DNA of 64,000 bases from Sulfuritalea sp. (GTDB lineage Bacteria > Pseudomonadota > Gammaproteobacteria > Burkholderiales > Rhodocyclaceae): assembly GCA_016710465.1 (NCBI GenBank), contig JADJVS010000015.1, positions 186,001-250,000 on the forward strand, read 5' to 3'. The notes beneath the pieces are model-generated. The model did no database searches. It was not told the DNA's origin and worked only from the letters and a program-made list of their open reading frames with translations. The translations under genes and the position numbers were made by a program. Shown here piece by piece: positions 37,397 through 46,073 of this stretch. How positions within the stretch are numbered: position 1 is the stretch's first letter; each line of letters opens with the position of its first letter.

Positions 37397-38173
37397 ATGA
37401 GCGATCTCTTTTCGCTGTCGGGCAAGGTCGCCATCGTTACCGGTGGCGCCGGTGACTTGGGCTCAGCTATCTCCAAGGCATTCCTGGATGCCGGTGCCCT
37501 AGTTGTTTTGGTAGGCCGCCGTGCAGCTAAGTTAGATGAGGCGCAGGCCCGACTGGGTTCACCGGATCGGATAACGTCGATCGTGGCCGATGTTTCCGAC
37601 GCAGTCCAGACTGATGCCATGGTGGCTTCGGTGATGGAGAGACACGGTCGCATCGACATACTCGTCACCGCCGCCGGCATTCAGCACCGTAGTCCGGCGC
37701 TGTCCTTCGATCACGCGCAATGGAACGAAATAATCAAAGTAAATCTGACCGGCGCCTTTTATTGTGCACAAGCCGTGGCGCGGCACATGGTGAACCGCAA
37801 GTTCGGGCGAGTCATCATGATTACCTCGCTGACGTCCGAGATCGGCATCCCCAATATTTCAGCGTATGCCGCCAGCCGTGGCGGCATACGTCAGTTGGCA
37901 AAAACCTTGGCAGTGGAGTTGGCTCCCCATGGCGTGACTGTGAATTGCGTCGGGCCAGGGAGGTTCCTCACGTCGATGACGGAGGATGTCTTCAAAGACG
38001 AGGTCAAGGCAAAGCGTTTCTTGGAGGTTATCCCTATGGGACGTGCAGGCAGGCCTGATGACCTAGCTGGCATTTCCGTTTTATTAGCGTCAGACGCCTC
38101 CGCATACATCACTGGCCAGTCTTTCTACGTCGACGGTGGCTGGTTAGCAGGCGGCGGCAACATATTAGGTTAA
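37397..38173 (+). CDS. Short-chain dehydrogenase/reductase with Arg in the YxxxK motif
   Basis: The 258-residue SDR has TGGAGDLGSAISKAF, the NAD-contact VTAAGIQHRSP and the C-terminal GQSFYVDGGWLAGG. The catalytic motif, usually YAASK, reads YAASR (codons 37865-37879; Arg CGT at 37877-37879). Lys is nearly invariant there because it lowers the Tyr pKa and binds the ribose. The segment also forms a perfect ten-base-pair inverted repeat (37864-37873 and 37880-37889) with the altered codon in the loop. The enzyme may be inactive, altered or a partner subunit. Confidence 0.84.
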   Translation: MSDLFSLSGKVAIVTGGAGDLGSAISKAFLDAGALVVLVGRRAAKLDEAQARLGSPDRITSIVADVSDAVQTDAMVASVMERHGRIDILVTAAGIQHRSPALSFDHAQWNEIIKVNLTGAFYCAQAVARHMVNRKFGRVIMITSLTSEIGIPNISAYAASRGGIRQLAKTLAVELAPHGVTVNCVGPGRFLTSMTEDVFKDEVKAKRFLEVIPMGRAGRPDDLAGISVLLASDASAYITGQSFYVDGGWLAGGGNILG

Positions 38174-39037
38174 ATGCACATGATTCAATTTATATCAGAA
38201 GTCTCAAGCAACCACGCCCGAGATCTAGACCGCTGCTTAAAGTTCATACAGCGTTCTGCGGATGCCGGTTGTTCGGCGGTCAAGTTTCAGCTTTTCCGCG
38301 TCGACCAACTTTTCTTCGCTGGAGCCTTGCCTGACAAAGAAGTGGCGCGTCGTAAAAATTGGGAGTTGCCTATCGAGTTCCTGCCCTCTCTGGCGCAGCG
38401 ATGCCACGAATTGGACATAGAGTTCTCATGCACGCCGTTCTATATTGATGCGGTACGTGAACTTGAGCCCTATGTTGATTTCTACAAGATTGCCTCCTAC
38501 GAATTATTGTGGGACGACCTGCTGGTGGCCTGTGCCAGAACCGGGAAGCGCGTGGTGATTTCCACTGGTATGGCAACCATGCCGGAAATTTTGCATGCCG
38601 TGAACGTTTTAAAACTCAACGGCAGCTCGGCGCCCGTGCTTTTGCATTGCACGTCAGCCTATCCTACACCCCACGAAGAGGCCAACCTGGCTGCTATTGA
38701 AACCATTCGCCACGCCACGGGATGCGAGGTGGGGTGGTCGGACCATACGGTGGAGCCAGCCGTGGTCAATCGTGCCATCAATCGATGGGGTGCCAAAGTA
38801 ATCGAATTCCACCTCGATCTAGATGGACAGGGTGAAGAATACTCTGCCGGGCACTGTTGGCTGCCAGATCAGATCGGCTCCGTCATCCGCGATGTTGCGA
38901 AAGGCTTCGCCGCCGATGGCAGTGGTGTTAAAGAGCCTGTGCCATCAGAGTTACCCGACCGCGAATGGCGCGCCGATCCGTCCGATGGTCTGCGTCCGCT
39001 TAAGACAACTCGGGTCGGATTGCACCTCGCCAGCTAG
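38174..39037 (+). CDS. NeuB-family synthase lacking a C-terminal SAF domain
   Basis: The 287-residue protein is a TIM-barrel nonulosonate synthase relative: SEVSSNHARDLDRCLKFIQ, AGCSAVKFQLFRVDQL, FYKIASYELLWDDLL, KRVVISTGMA, LLHCTSAYPTPHEEANL, GWSDHT and VIEFHLDLDG match the PEP-condensing domain. NeuB/PseI enzymes are normally about 340-350 residues with an antifreeze-like SAF domain that caps the partner active site; here the protein ends without it. It probably condenses PEP with a hexosamine-like sugar. It sits directly after the SDR pair. Confidence 0.85.
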   Translation: MHMIQFISEVSSNHARDLDRCLKFIQRSADAGCSAVKFQLFRVDQLFFAGALPDKEVARRKNWELPIEFLPSLAQRCHELDIEFSCTPFYIDAVRELEPYVDFYKIASYELLWDDLLVACARTGKRVVISTGMATMPEILHAVNVLKLNGSSAPVLLHCTSAYPTPHEEANLAAIETIRHATGCEVGWSDHTVEPAVVNRAINRWGAKVIEFHLDLDGQGEEYSAGHCWLPDQIGSVIRDVAKGFAADGSGVKEPVPSELPDREWRADPSDGLRPLKTTRVGLHLAS

Positions 39038-39050
39038 GCTTCAGGCAGTC

Positions 39051-40040
39051 ATGAAAATTCTATGCGTGTGCCATGCTGGCTCGGGTGTCGGTCTTGGCCA
39101 TCTGACGAGAGTGCTTGTAGCCGCCAGGGCGTTCAAGCATGAGCTTAGTGCAGTCGTCCAGTTATTGATCCAAGGTGACATTGTCACAAATTATGATCTT
39201 TCTGAGTTCCCGCACAGATTCATTGGTCCGGAACAGGATCTGGCTAGTAGCGTCCAAGATATCTACTTATTAGATGACTTGGATGTGGTTGTGTTCGATC
39301 TACATCCTCGAAGGATCCCTGTTGACTTCGATGACATGCTTGATGGCCTTCGAACCTCGGCTTGCCGCTTGGTAGCGATCGATGGACTGCTTCGATTTAG
39401 GCAGAAGCTAGACTTGATTTTTCACCCGTCGTTTTTCTTCGACCCACCACCTGATTTGACTGATGGCGCCCAAATCATTCATGGCTGGGATTGCTTTCTT
39501 CTTAACATTCGGGAGTCGCCTATAAACTGGCGAACGGGGCCACGGGTATTAGCCTTGACTGGGGGCAGCGATGTCACCTCACTCGGTAAGACGTGGCCTA
39601 GTAGATTGGACACAGCACTGCCGCCAAGCACTGAACTGCATTGGGTAACCGGGCCTTTTGCGGGCATGCCTTGTCTGCCCCAATCCCCTCGAATTCAAAT
39701 TCACCATCACTTGGCCCCCTCCGGACTCGGTCCTCTAATGCAGGTGTCCAACTACGCTGTAACAGTGTACGGGGTGAGCTTCTTCGAGTTGCTGTACCTC
39801 GGGATCCCGACAGTGGTCTTTTCGCCCTACGATGGCAAAGATCAGTGTGAACTCGAAGAAATAGACAAATTGGAAACGGCATTGGTGGCGCGCAATGAAA
39901 TTGAAGCGACAGAGCTTTTGCTCGTCTTGATGAAAGATGATTTTCTGGCGAAGAGATTGTCTCAGCGTTCGCGCGCCTTATTGAACAAATCGGGCGCCCA
40001 TCGCTTCTGCAATGAAGTGGCGAACCTGAATAAAACATGA
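39051..40040 (+). CDS. PseG/SpsG-like GT-B fold protein
   Basis: The 329-residue protein starts with CHAGSGVGLGHLTRVLVAA, the Gly-rich loop of the PseG/MurG-like fold, and ends with GVSFFELLYLGIPTVVFSPYDGKDQCELEEIDKLETA, which matches the C-terminal nucleotide-binding half of PseG/SpsG. PseG removes UDP from UDP-2,4-diacetamido-trideoxy-altrose before the NeuB step, so its place next to the NeuB-like gene fits. ATG 39051 was chosen since the frame upstream overlaps the NeuB gene. It overlaps the GH57-like gene by four bases. Confidence 0.75.
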   Translation: MKILCVCHAGSGVGLGHLTRVLVAARAFKHELSAVVQLLIQGDIVTNYDLSEFPHRFIGPEQDLASSVQDIYLLDDLDVVVFDLHPRRIPVDFDDMLDGLRTSACRLVAIDGLLRFRQKLDLIFHPSFFFDPPPDLTDGAQIIHGWDCFLLNIRESPINWRTGPRVLALTGGSDVTSLGKTWPSRLDTALPPSTELHWVTGPFAGMPCLPQSPRIQIHHHLAPSGLGPLMQVSNYAVTVYGVSFFELLYLGIPTVVFSPYDGKDQCELEEIDKLETALVARNEIEATELLLVLMKDDFLAKRLSQRSRALLNKSGAHRFCNEVANLNKT

Positions 40041-42016
40041 TCATGAAAATCAGAGCGTTTTCCTTTTTTCATTTGAACCTTGCCTACTCAGCTATTGAAG
40101 TGGATCAGCGCCCTAAAGTGGTGGAGCGTTGCTACTGGCCGCTGCTTAAATTGGCCCGAGAACGCCAATTGCCTTTCGGTATTGAGGCATCTGCTTGGAC
40201 GTTGGAGACAATCGCAGCAATCGACCCCGCATGGCTGGTTGAGTTGCGAGACTTGGTGACCAACGGCCCTTGCGAATTCATCGGTTGTGGCTACGCGCAG
40301 TTAATTGGCCCATTGGTGCCTGCTGAAGTCAACGAGGCCAATTTCCGCATCGGCATGCAACGATACGAGGCCCTACTGGGAATACGCCCCAAAATTGCGT
40401 TAGTTAACGAGCAAGCGTACTCAGCGGGCCTCGTCCCTTTGTACCTCGAAGCGGGCTATGAAGCCCTGATCATGGAGTGGAACAACCCCGCGAGGTCGCA
40501 TCCAGAGTGGAACGCGGAGTGGCGCTATCTGCCACAGTATGCCTGCGGAACTGGTGGTGCTGAGATACCGCTCATCTGGAACAAATCCGTTTCTTTCCAG
40601 AAGGTACAGCGCTATGTACATGGCGAAATGGAACTAGATGAGTATCTCGCCTACGTGTTGGCTCACACTGGGGGGGCGACTAGGGCGTTTCCAATTTACG
40701 GCAATGATGTCGAGGTCTTCGATTTCAGGCCCGGCCGCTACATGACCGAGGCACCGCTGCACGCCTCTGGTGAATGGCAGCGCATCGAAGCGATGTATGC
40801 GGCGCTGCAGGAGCATCCTGATCTGGAAATGGTGGCACCAAGTGCCGTACTCAAGATGATGAGTCTGCCGGGAGCAGGCAATCGACTCCAACTCGAAACA
40901 GCGGCTCATCCCGTGCCAGTAAAGAAGCAGGACAAATACAACTTGCTTCGTTGGGCTGTAACGGGGCGCGACGACTTGGGAATCAACACCCAGTGCTGGC
41001 GAATCTTCGAGGCTATGCGGGCAAGTGCGATCACTACCGAATCGGACTGGACCGAACTTTGCTATTTGTGGAGCAGTGATTTCCGTACTCACATCACCGA
41101 GGCGCGTTGGGTCGAATATCGCGTCCGACTGGCTGAGTTTTCCAACAAGTGGCAGGCCGACGAAATCCTTCCTGAGAATAATTGTGCTGTTCCAGCCGGA
41201 TCCGAATCGCCAAGTGATGATATTAATGTTGTGCGTAAAGGCAGGTTTCTGTCTATTGAGGGTAAGCGGTTCAAACTTCGGCTGAACTGTCTTCGAGGCC
41301 TGGCGCTCGATTCGCTTATTGATCGCACCCTAAGCGAACTCTCTCTCTGCGGGACGTTGCATCATGGGTACTACGATGGCATTCAGTGGGCGGCTGACTA
41401 CTACAGCGGGCATCTGGTTTTCGAGTCTCCGGGTCGGCCCAAGGTGACTGACCTAAACGCGGTCAAACCTGAGGTCAAGTGGGAGGATGGCGCTGTATTG
41501 ATAAAAGCCGCGATCAAGACAGCCCTTGGGTTGGTAAAAAAACAATGGCGAATCGACGAACTTAAGGGATGTATCACCCTAAGTTACCGCCTGCATTGGC
41601 GGGATGTGGATCTGGGATCCTTGCGCCTCGGTTACCTAACTTTAAACCCAGAAGCATTCGCAGCCGACTCCCTCTGCTATCAAACCCATAACGGCGGACG
41701 AGATCTGGAGTCATTCAGCCTAACACAAAGCGATTTTGATCATGGTGCCCCGGTCTCATTCCTGATTTCCGCCAACCAGGCATTGGGTTTGACTGAAGGT
41801 GAACTACTGATCGGTGATGCCAGTTCGGTCGTCGGCGTTCAGTTCGATAAGAGCAGGAACGCTGGTATTGGAATTATGTCGCATCGAAAGATAAACAACA
41901 GCTATCTCTGCCGATTTGTTGTTACTCTGAAAGAATTGGATGACACCAGTCGGGGCAGGCATGATGCTGGGTTTGACTTCGAGTTTTCATTGGTGCCGCG
42001 AAGACAAAATGGCTAG
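40037..42016 (+). CDS. Glycoside hydrolase family 57-like protein
   Basis: The 659-residue protein has the N-terminal FFHLNLAYSAIEVDQRP and a LVNEQAYSAGLVP segment resembling the GH57 motif that carries the nucleophile Glu, followed by IMEWNN and a C-terminal beta-rich domain after residue 400. GH57 enzymes are amylases, branching enzymes and 4-alpha-glucanotransferases; none of these is typical of a nonulosonate locus, so it may act on a glycan or lipid-linked intermediate. ATG overlaps the preceding stop. Family assignment is by motif only. Confidence 0.65.
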   Translation: MIMKIRAFSFFHLNLAYSAIEVDQRPKVVERCYWPLLKLARERQLPFGIEASAWTLETIAAIDPAWLVELRDLVTNGPCEFIGCGYAQLIGPLVPAEVNEANFRIGMQRYEALLGIRPKIALVNEQAYSAGLVPLYLEAGYEALIMEWNNPARSHPEWNAEWRYLPQYACGTGGAEIPLIWNKSVSFQKVQRYVHGEMELDEYLAYVLAHTGGATRAFPIYGNDVEVFDFRPGRYMTEAPLHASGEWQRIEAMYAALQEHPDLEMVAPSAVLKMMSLPGAGNRLQLETAAHPVPVKKQDKYNLLRWAVTGRDDLGINTQCWRIFEAMRASAITTESDWTELCYLWSSDFRTHITEARWVEYRVRLAEFSNKWQADEILPENNCAVPAGSESPSDDINVVRKGRFLSIEGKRFKLRLNCLRGLALDSLIDRTLSELSLCGTLHHGYYDGIQWAADYYSGHLVFESPGRPKVTDLNAVKPEVKWEDGAVLIKAAIKTALGLVKKQWRIDELKGCITLSYRLHWRDVDLGSLRLGYLTLNPEAFAADSLCYQTHNGGRDLESFSLTQSDFDHGAPVSFLISANQALGLTEGELLIGDASSVVGVQFDKSRNAGIGIMSHRKINNSYLCRFVVTLKELDDTSRGRHDAGFDFEFSLVPRRQNG

Positions 42017-42086
42017 ACCGTCCAAATCATTTTCGATTGCAGCAAATTTATATTCACCGAATTGAAGCAAAAGTTGGTTGCTATAA

Positions 42087-43412
42087 ATGAAATCGCTTGT
42101 CACTTACTCGTTCCTATATGCAGGAACTGCCGGCCTGCAGAAAGCTCTGGGTTTCGTTTTATATATTTGGCTCGCATATTCCGTGACTGTCACAGACTAT
42201 GCTACCTTCGGCCTGCTACTTGCGTTGCAGAGTGGCGTTGCCACATTGGCTGGAGCAGGTATTGCTGACAGTGTAGTTGGGCTTTTTAGGCATAACAACT
42301 CGAAGCAGCTTCGTACAACATTGTTCAGTATCGCCAACGGATCTTTTTTGTATCTGTCAACCGTAGCCGGAATCATGGCGATATTAATTTTTGCTCTGCC
42401 AATATGGGACAAACCGGTAGCTATAACTGTCAAGCTAGCTGTACTTATTGGTGGTGTGCTAACAGCCTTCTTTACTCTTCAGGCGGCGCTTGTGCGGCTA
42501 GAGGAACGCCATCTCGCCTCGGTTGCGTTACTCTTCATTGCACCAGTAACAGGTCTATGCATAGCCTTTTTTGCGGTTTATATCTGGCGAGATGTTGGTG
42601 CCTTTTTCAGCGGATTTGCTGTTGGTTCGCTCTTAGCATACTTGGCATTTTCCGTGGCACGGGTCGGTCACTTTAGCTTTGAAGTGAGACCGGCGGACGT
42701 TGAACCCATACGCAAGACAATAGGTCCATACATCTTCATCGCTTTTCTGGCGTGGATAGCAGGATACGGAAATACGTACATAGTTAAATTTTTGTTTTCG
42801 GAAAATGATGTCGCAAGGTTTACTTTTGTATACACGCTCTCCTCGATAATGCACCTTGTAGCCACTTCTACCAATCAGGTCTGGGGCCCCCGTTTCATTC
42901 GCCTTGTTTCTACCTTGAATAGAGCAGATATCGAGGAAAAAAATATGCGGTTTTATACAATTCAAGGTTTAACCCTTGGGTTGATAGGATCAGTAGTGCT
43001 GTTGTTGTTGCCTGCCGCGTTAAATGTTATTGGTGGCAATCTATCGTATTATCAAGATATTAATATTGAGGTGCTTATCCTATTCTGTGGCTACGCAGTA
43101 TCAATTCCTTGGTGGCATTCTCAAAACTACTATATCGTTCTTGGTTTCGGTGGAATATTAAAGAATCACGTTCTAAGCAGCACAGCTATTGGTCTAGGGG
43201 TCGGGTTGGTACTGATGAAACTGCTCGGCCCCATTGGCATATACGTGGGCTTTCTAGCGCAGGCAATAATTCGCTCGATGACCACATTTATATGGGCTCG
43301 CAAACAGTGGCATTTGCGTTTAGCTTGGCAAGGCCCGCTTATTGCAATTTGCTTGTTTGTGGCTGGCGGGTTATGTGGTCCTCCATTGCTGACATTGGTA
43401 AAGGGGCAATAG
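42087..43412 (+). CDS. wzx: Oligosaccharide flippase (Wzx-type)
   Basis: The 441-residue polytopic membrane protein has about twelve to fourteen hydrophobic segments, no charged soluble domain, and the start KSLVTYSFLYAGTAGLQKALGFVLYIWLA with LQAALVRLEERHLASVALLF, as in the polysaccharide-transport (MOP) superfamily. It would flip the undecaprenyl-linked repeat unit across the inner membrane. It begins 70 bases after the GH57-like gene and has no clear ribosome site. DNA becomes strongly AT-rich around here. Confidence 0.82.
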   Translation: MKSLVTYSFLYAGTAGLQKALGFVLYIWLAYSVTVTDYATFGLLLALQSGVATLAGAGIADSVVGLFRHNNSKQLRTTLFSIANGSFLYLSTVAGIMAILIFALPIWDKPVAITVKLAVLIGGVLTAFFTLQAALVRLEERHLASVALLFIAPVTGLCIAFFAVYIWRDVGAFFSGFAVGSLLAYLAFSVARVGHFSFEVRPADVEPIRKTIGPYIFIAFLAWIAGYGNTYIVKFLFSENDVARFTFVYTLSSIMHLVATSTNQVWGPRFIRLVSTLNRADIEEKNMRFYTIQGLTLGLIGSVVLLLLPAALNVIGGNLSYYQDINIEVLILFCGYAVSIPWWHSQNYYIVLGFGGILKNHVLSSTAIGLGVGLVLMKLLGPIGIYVGFLAQAIIRSMTTFIWARKQWHLRLAWQGPLIAICLFVAGGLCGPPLLTLVKGQ

Positions 43413-43416
43413 AGTT

Positions 43417-44661
43417 ATGGACTGGAAAATTGTTACGAAGATTATCCGCGATTGTTTTCGTGTCGACTGTATAGAATATTCTCGCGCGAAAGTACTGACG
43501 GTCGCACATGATCTCGACCGTAGTTTTCTTTTCCATGGTCGGTGGTACTCACCGCTCATCGATACCATCGAAGACGATCTAAAAGTTCGTGGCGTCGAAT
43601 GTGTTAGCGTGGCAAGAATAATCTCCCGAATCAAAGGCGAAACCGCTTACGGTCGAGTGGTCTCGCCGGAAGGTGCATTCGCCCGGGCTTTAGTCGCAAA
43701 GCGCGTGATTGGTCTTTTTAATAGTGCCGAGTATCCATACTCTGCAATGGAGGAGAAGATTTGGGGTTACATACTTGATCAGACTGGTGCGCGAAAGGTG
43801 TTTGGCATACAACCTTCACGGGAACTATGCGTAGCGTGTCGAAAGCGCGGCGTTTGGGTGGCCGATGTTCAGCATGGAGTCATCAGTGAGGCGCATACGT
43901 GGTACAGCAAAGTTGCTCGTGGAGATGACCCCGTTAATTTTTTACCGAATGCATTTCTTTGCTGGGATAATGGTAGTCAGAGAGTAATAAACGATTGGGC
44001 AGCTAATAAGAACATAAGCGTTGTTGTTACCGGAAACAGATGGCTTGCACGCTTTTTAAAACGTCATAAAGATGATATTTTAGTTGAGGAGTTATTCAAT
44101 AAATATCAGCGAGAGGAACCGAAACTGTCAGGAAAGCCAACGATTCTAGTGACTTTATCGTGGGGAAGTTTAGATATCCAGAATGGCCTCGTTCATGACG
44201 AGTTGCGAAATATGATACGCAATACAGCCAGTCGATATCAGTGGCTTGTTCGATTGCATCCGAATCAGATCAATGGCTTTGCAACACAAGAGGGCCGGCG
44301 ATTCCTTAAATATTTTAAAAGCAACCTCGAGGGATATGCGGATTGGCGATTGGCAACGTTCACTGCTCTTCCGATAGTCCTGCATCACACTGATCTACAT
44401 ATAAGTTGGTGCAGCTCAGTGGCGATTGAGGCTGCTCAAATTGGTATCCGGTCCGCCTTGCTCGACCCGAATTTGCGCCTTCAGAAGAATTCAGGATACT
44501 TTAAGTACTACAGTGACGGCGGTATGATTGACTTAATAGAGTCTAAGGAATTGGTAATCAATGAATGGGTAGAAAAAAATATAAATAGCAAGGCTGACAT
44601 TGAGAACTACGCTGCATGTGACCGAGAGTATAGTAAGATTTTGGACTTTCTTGCGGACTAA
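43417..44661 (+). CDS. Putative glycosyltransferase (GT-B-like)
   Basis: The 414-residue soluble protein shows WVADVQHGVISEAHTWYSK, ILVTLSWGSLDIQNGLVHDEL, YQWLVRLHPNQING and HISWCSSVAIEAAQIGIRSALLD, a layout seen in capsule glycosyltransferases of the KpsS/CDP-glycerol-transferase-like GT-B group (QHG and RLHP motifs, then a SS-x-x-x-E-A donor site). It starts four bases after the flippase with AAGGGGC upstream. Sugar donor and acceptor cannot be read. Confidence 0.6.
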   Translation: MDWKIVTKIIRDCFRVDCIEYSRAKVLTVAHDLDRSFLFHGRWYSPLIDTIEDDLKVRGVECVSVARIISRIKGETAYGRVVSPEGAFARALVAKRVIGLFNSAEYPYSAMEEKIWGYILDQTGARKVFGIQPSRELCVACRKRGVWVADVQHGVISEAHTWYSKVARGDDPVNFLPNAFLCWDNGSQRVINDWAANKNISVVVTGNRWLARFLKRHKDDILVEELFNKYQREEPKLSGKPTILVTLSWGSLDIQNGLVHDELRNMIRNTASRYQWLVRLHPNQINGFATQEGRRFLKYFKSNLEGYADWRLATFTALPIVLHHTDLHISWCSSVAIEAAQIGIRSALLDPNLRLQKNSGYFKYYSDGGMIDLIESKELVINEWVEKNINSKADIENYAACDREYSKILDFLAD

Positions 44662-44815
44662 ATTGCATTCAGTGCGCCCACAATGCAGGACGACTCGTGA
44701 TTGCATCACCACACATAACTGAAACTTACCGATTTATTTTGCTACGTGATCACAGAACTACTAATTATTTTGCGCTAAATGTGGATTTATTTTAGATTCT
44801 TAACTGCCTGCTAAT

Positions 44816-45922
44816 ATGAAACATTTCCCTGATTTACGTACGCCTGATAGATCAAAAACAGTTTTCACTTTTTTTTTAGTATTTCTTGCATTCGCAAGCC
44901 AGAGGCTTGAGCTTCAGGCGCTAGCAGTAGTTTTCTTAGCGTACATTGCGATTTCATATTCGCATTTATGGGCTACCGCTACCCTCGGTGAGAGGCGAGC
45001 AATGCTAATATTTGTTCTGATACTGACTTTGTCATGGCCAGTAGCGCAAATTCGAAACTTGTCTGCGATTGCGCATTATATAACTGTACTTCTTTCACTA
45101 TTTTGCGCGTTCGTACTTACGCGGGACTTGCACGTATACCTGTTTGCAAGTCGCTGGCTGTTAATCGGGGCACTCGCTAGCATTGGAATATATCTATCTC
45201 AAACAGGCTTGGAGGGTTTCCCGCTTGAGGAAATGATACCAGGTGGAAGTAGTAGTAACGGCGTCACGTCATATCTGATCGTTGCGCAACTAAATTATTG
45301 CCTTGCAAAATTCGTTATCCACCGAAGCCCCGCAATACTAACATCTATGTTGACGTTGTTTGTTTGTTACGTGGGATATGGCCGGGCTTCATTGATAGCT
45401 GCTGCAAGCCTATGCTATATTACTATTATATTTTATCCAAAAGAAAAATATCGGATTCCTGGCGCGGTGTTAATTTCAATTATCATGTATTTTATTTATG
45501 ATAAAAATGAAGAATTGATCGATTCTTTAATAGATGCGACGAAAATAGGATCAGGGCTATTTGATTGGGCTCGAGCCGCAATTCTTGAAGAATACTATAA
45601 TAGCATTAATTTTTTTACTTTTATTTTCGGTGGTAGCTATGATGGCACGGTAACTGCCTATTATTTTAACGGGAATCCGCATAATTCTTATATTCGTGCG
45701 CATCATATATTTGGAATCTTCTATCTTGTGTTGGTAATTGTTTTTCCGTTGGTTCTTTTTTTTGGAACTTCAATATCGTCAACATTATTATATCCAGTTA
45801 TTTTGCTTTCTATTTTTTACACGCGCGCGGCAACTGAAACAATTATATTTCCAACGATGCTTGATTTGTTCTTTTTTATGATTTGTTTCTCTACATATAG
45901 TCTATCAAAGATGCGTTCGTAA
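44816..45922 (+). CDS. Candidate glycan polymerase (Wzy-like membrane protein)
   Basis: The 368-residue protein consists almost wholly of membrane segments (about ten to eleven), with a loop containing SSSNGVTSYLIVAQLNYCLAK and a later GGSYDGTVTAYYFNGNPHNSYIRAHHIFG, where NPHNSY-I-x-x-H resembles the conserved HNx(Y/F) loop of Wzy/O-antigen ligase proteins. Wzy sequences diverge strongly, so position next to Wzx and a glycosyltransferase is the main support. Very AT-rich coding sequence, alien to the flanks. 154-base gap upstream with no clear signal. Confidence 0.65.
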   Translation: MKHFPDLRTPDRSKTVFTFFLVFLAFASQRLELQALAVVFLAYIAISYSHLWATATLGERRAMLIFVLILTLSWPVAQIRNLSAIAHYITVLLSLFCAFVLTRDLHVYLFASRWLLIGALASIGIYLSQTGLEGFPLEEMIPGGSSSNGVTSYLIVAQLNYCLAKFVIHRSPAILTSMLTLFVCYVGYGRASLIAAASLCYITIIFYPKEKYRIPGAVLISIIMYFIYDKNEELIDSLIDATKIGSGLFDWARAAILEEYYNSINFFTFIFGGSYDGTVTAYYFNGNPHNSYIRAHHIFGIFYLVLVIVFPLVLFFGTSISSTLLYPVILLSIFYTRAATETIIFPTMLDLFFFMICFSTYSLSKMRS

Positions 45923-46073
45923 TATTGTTGCTCGATGCGTTTGGTGGGAATTATATGCATCCTTGACAGTATTTGTTCATTCGCAATAATGCTTTAAGAA
46001 TATAGTCATACGTAAATTAGTTGATGTATCGGCGCATTTTGCAGAGAAAATCAAGAATTTATTAAGAGTCATT

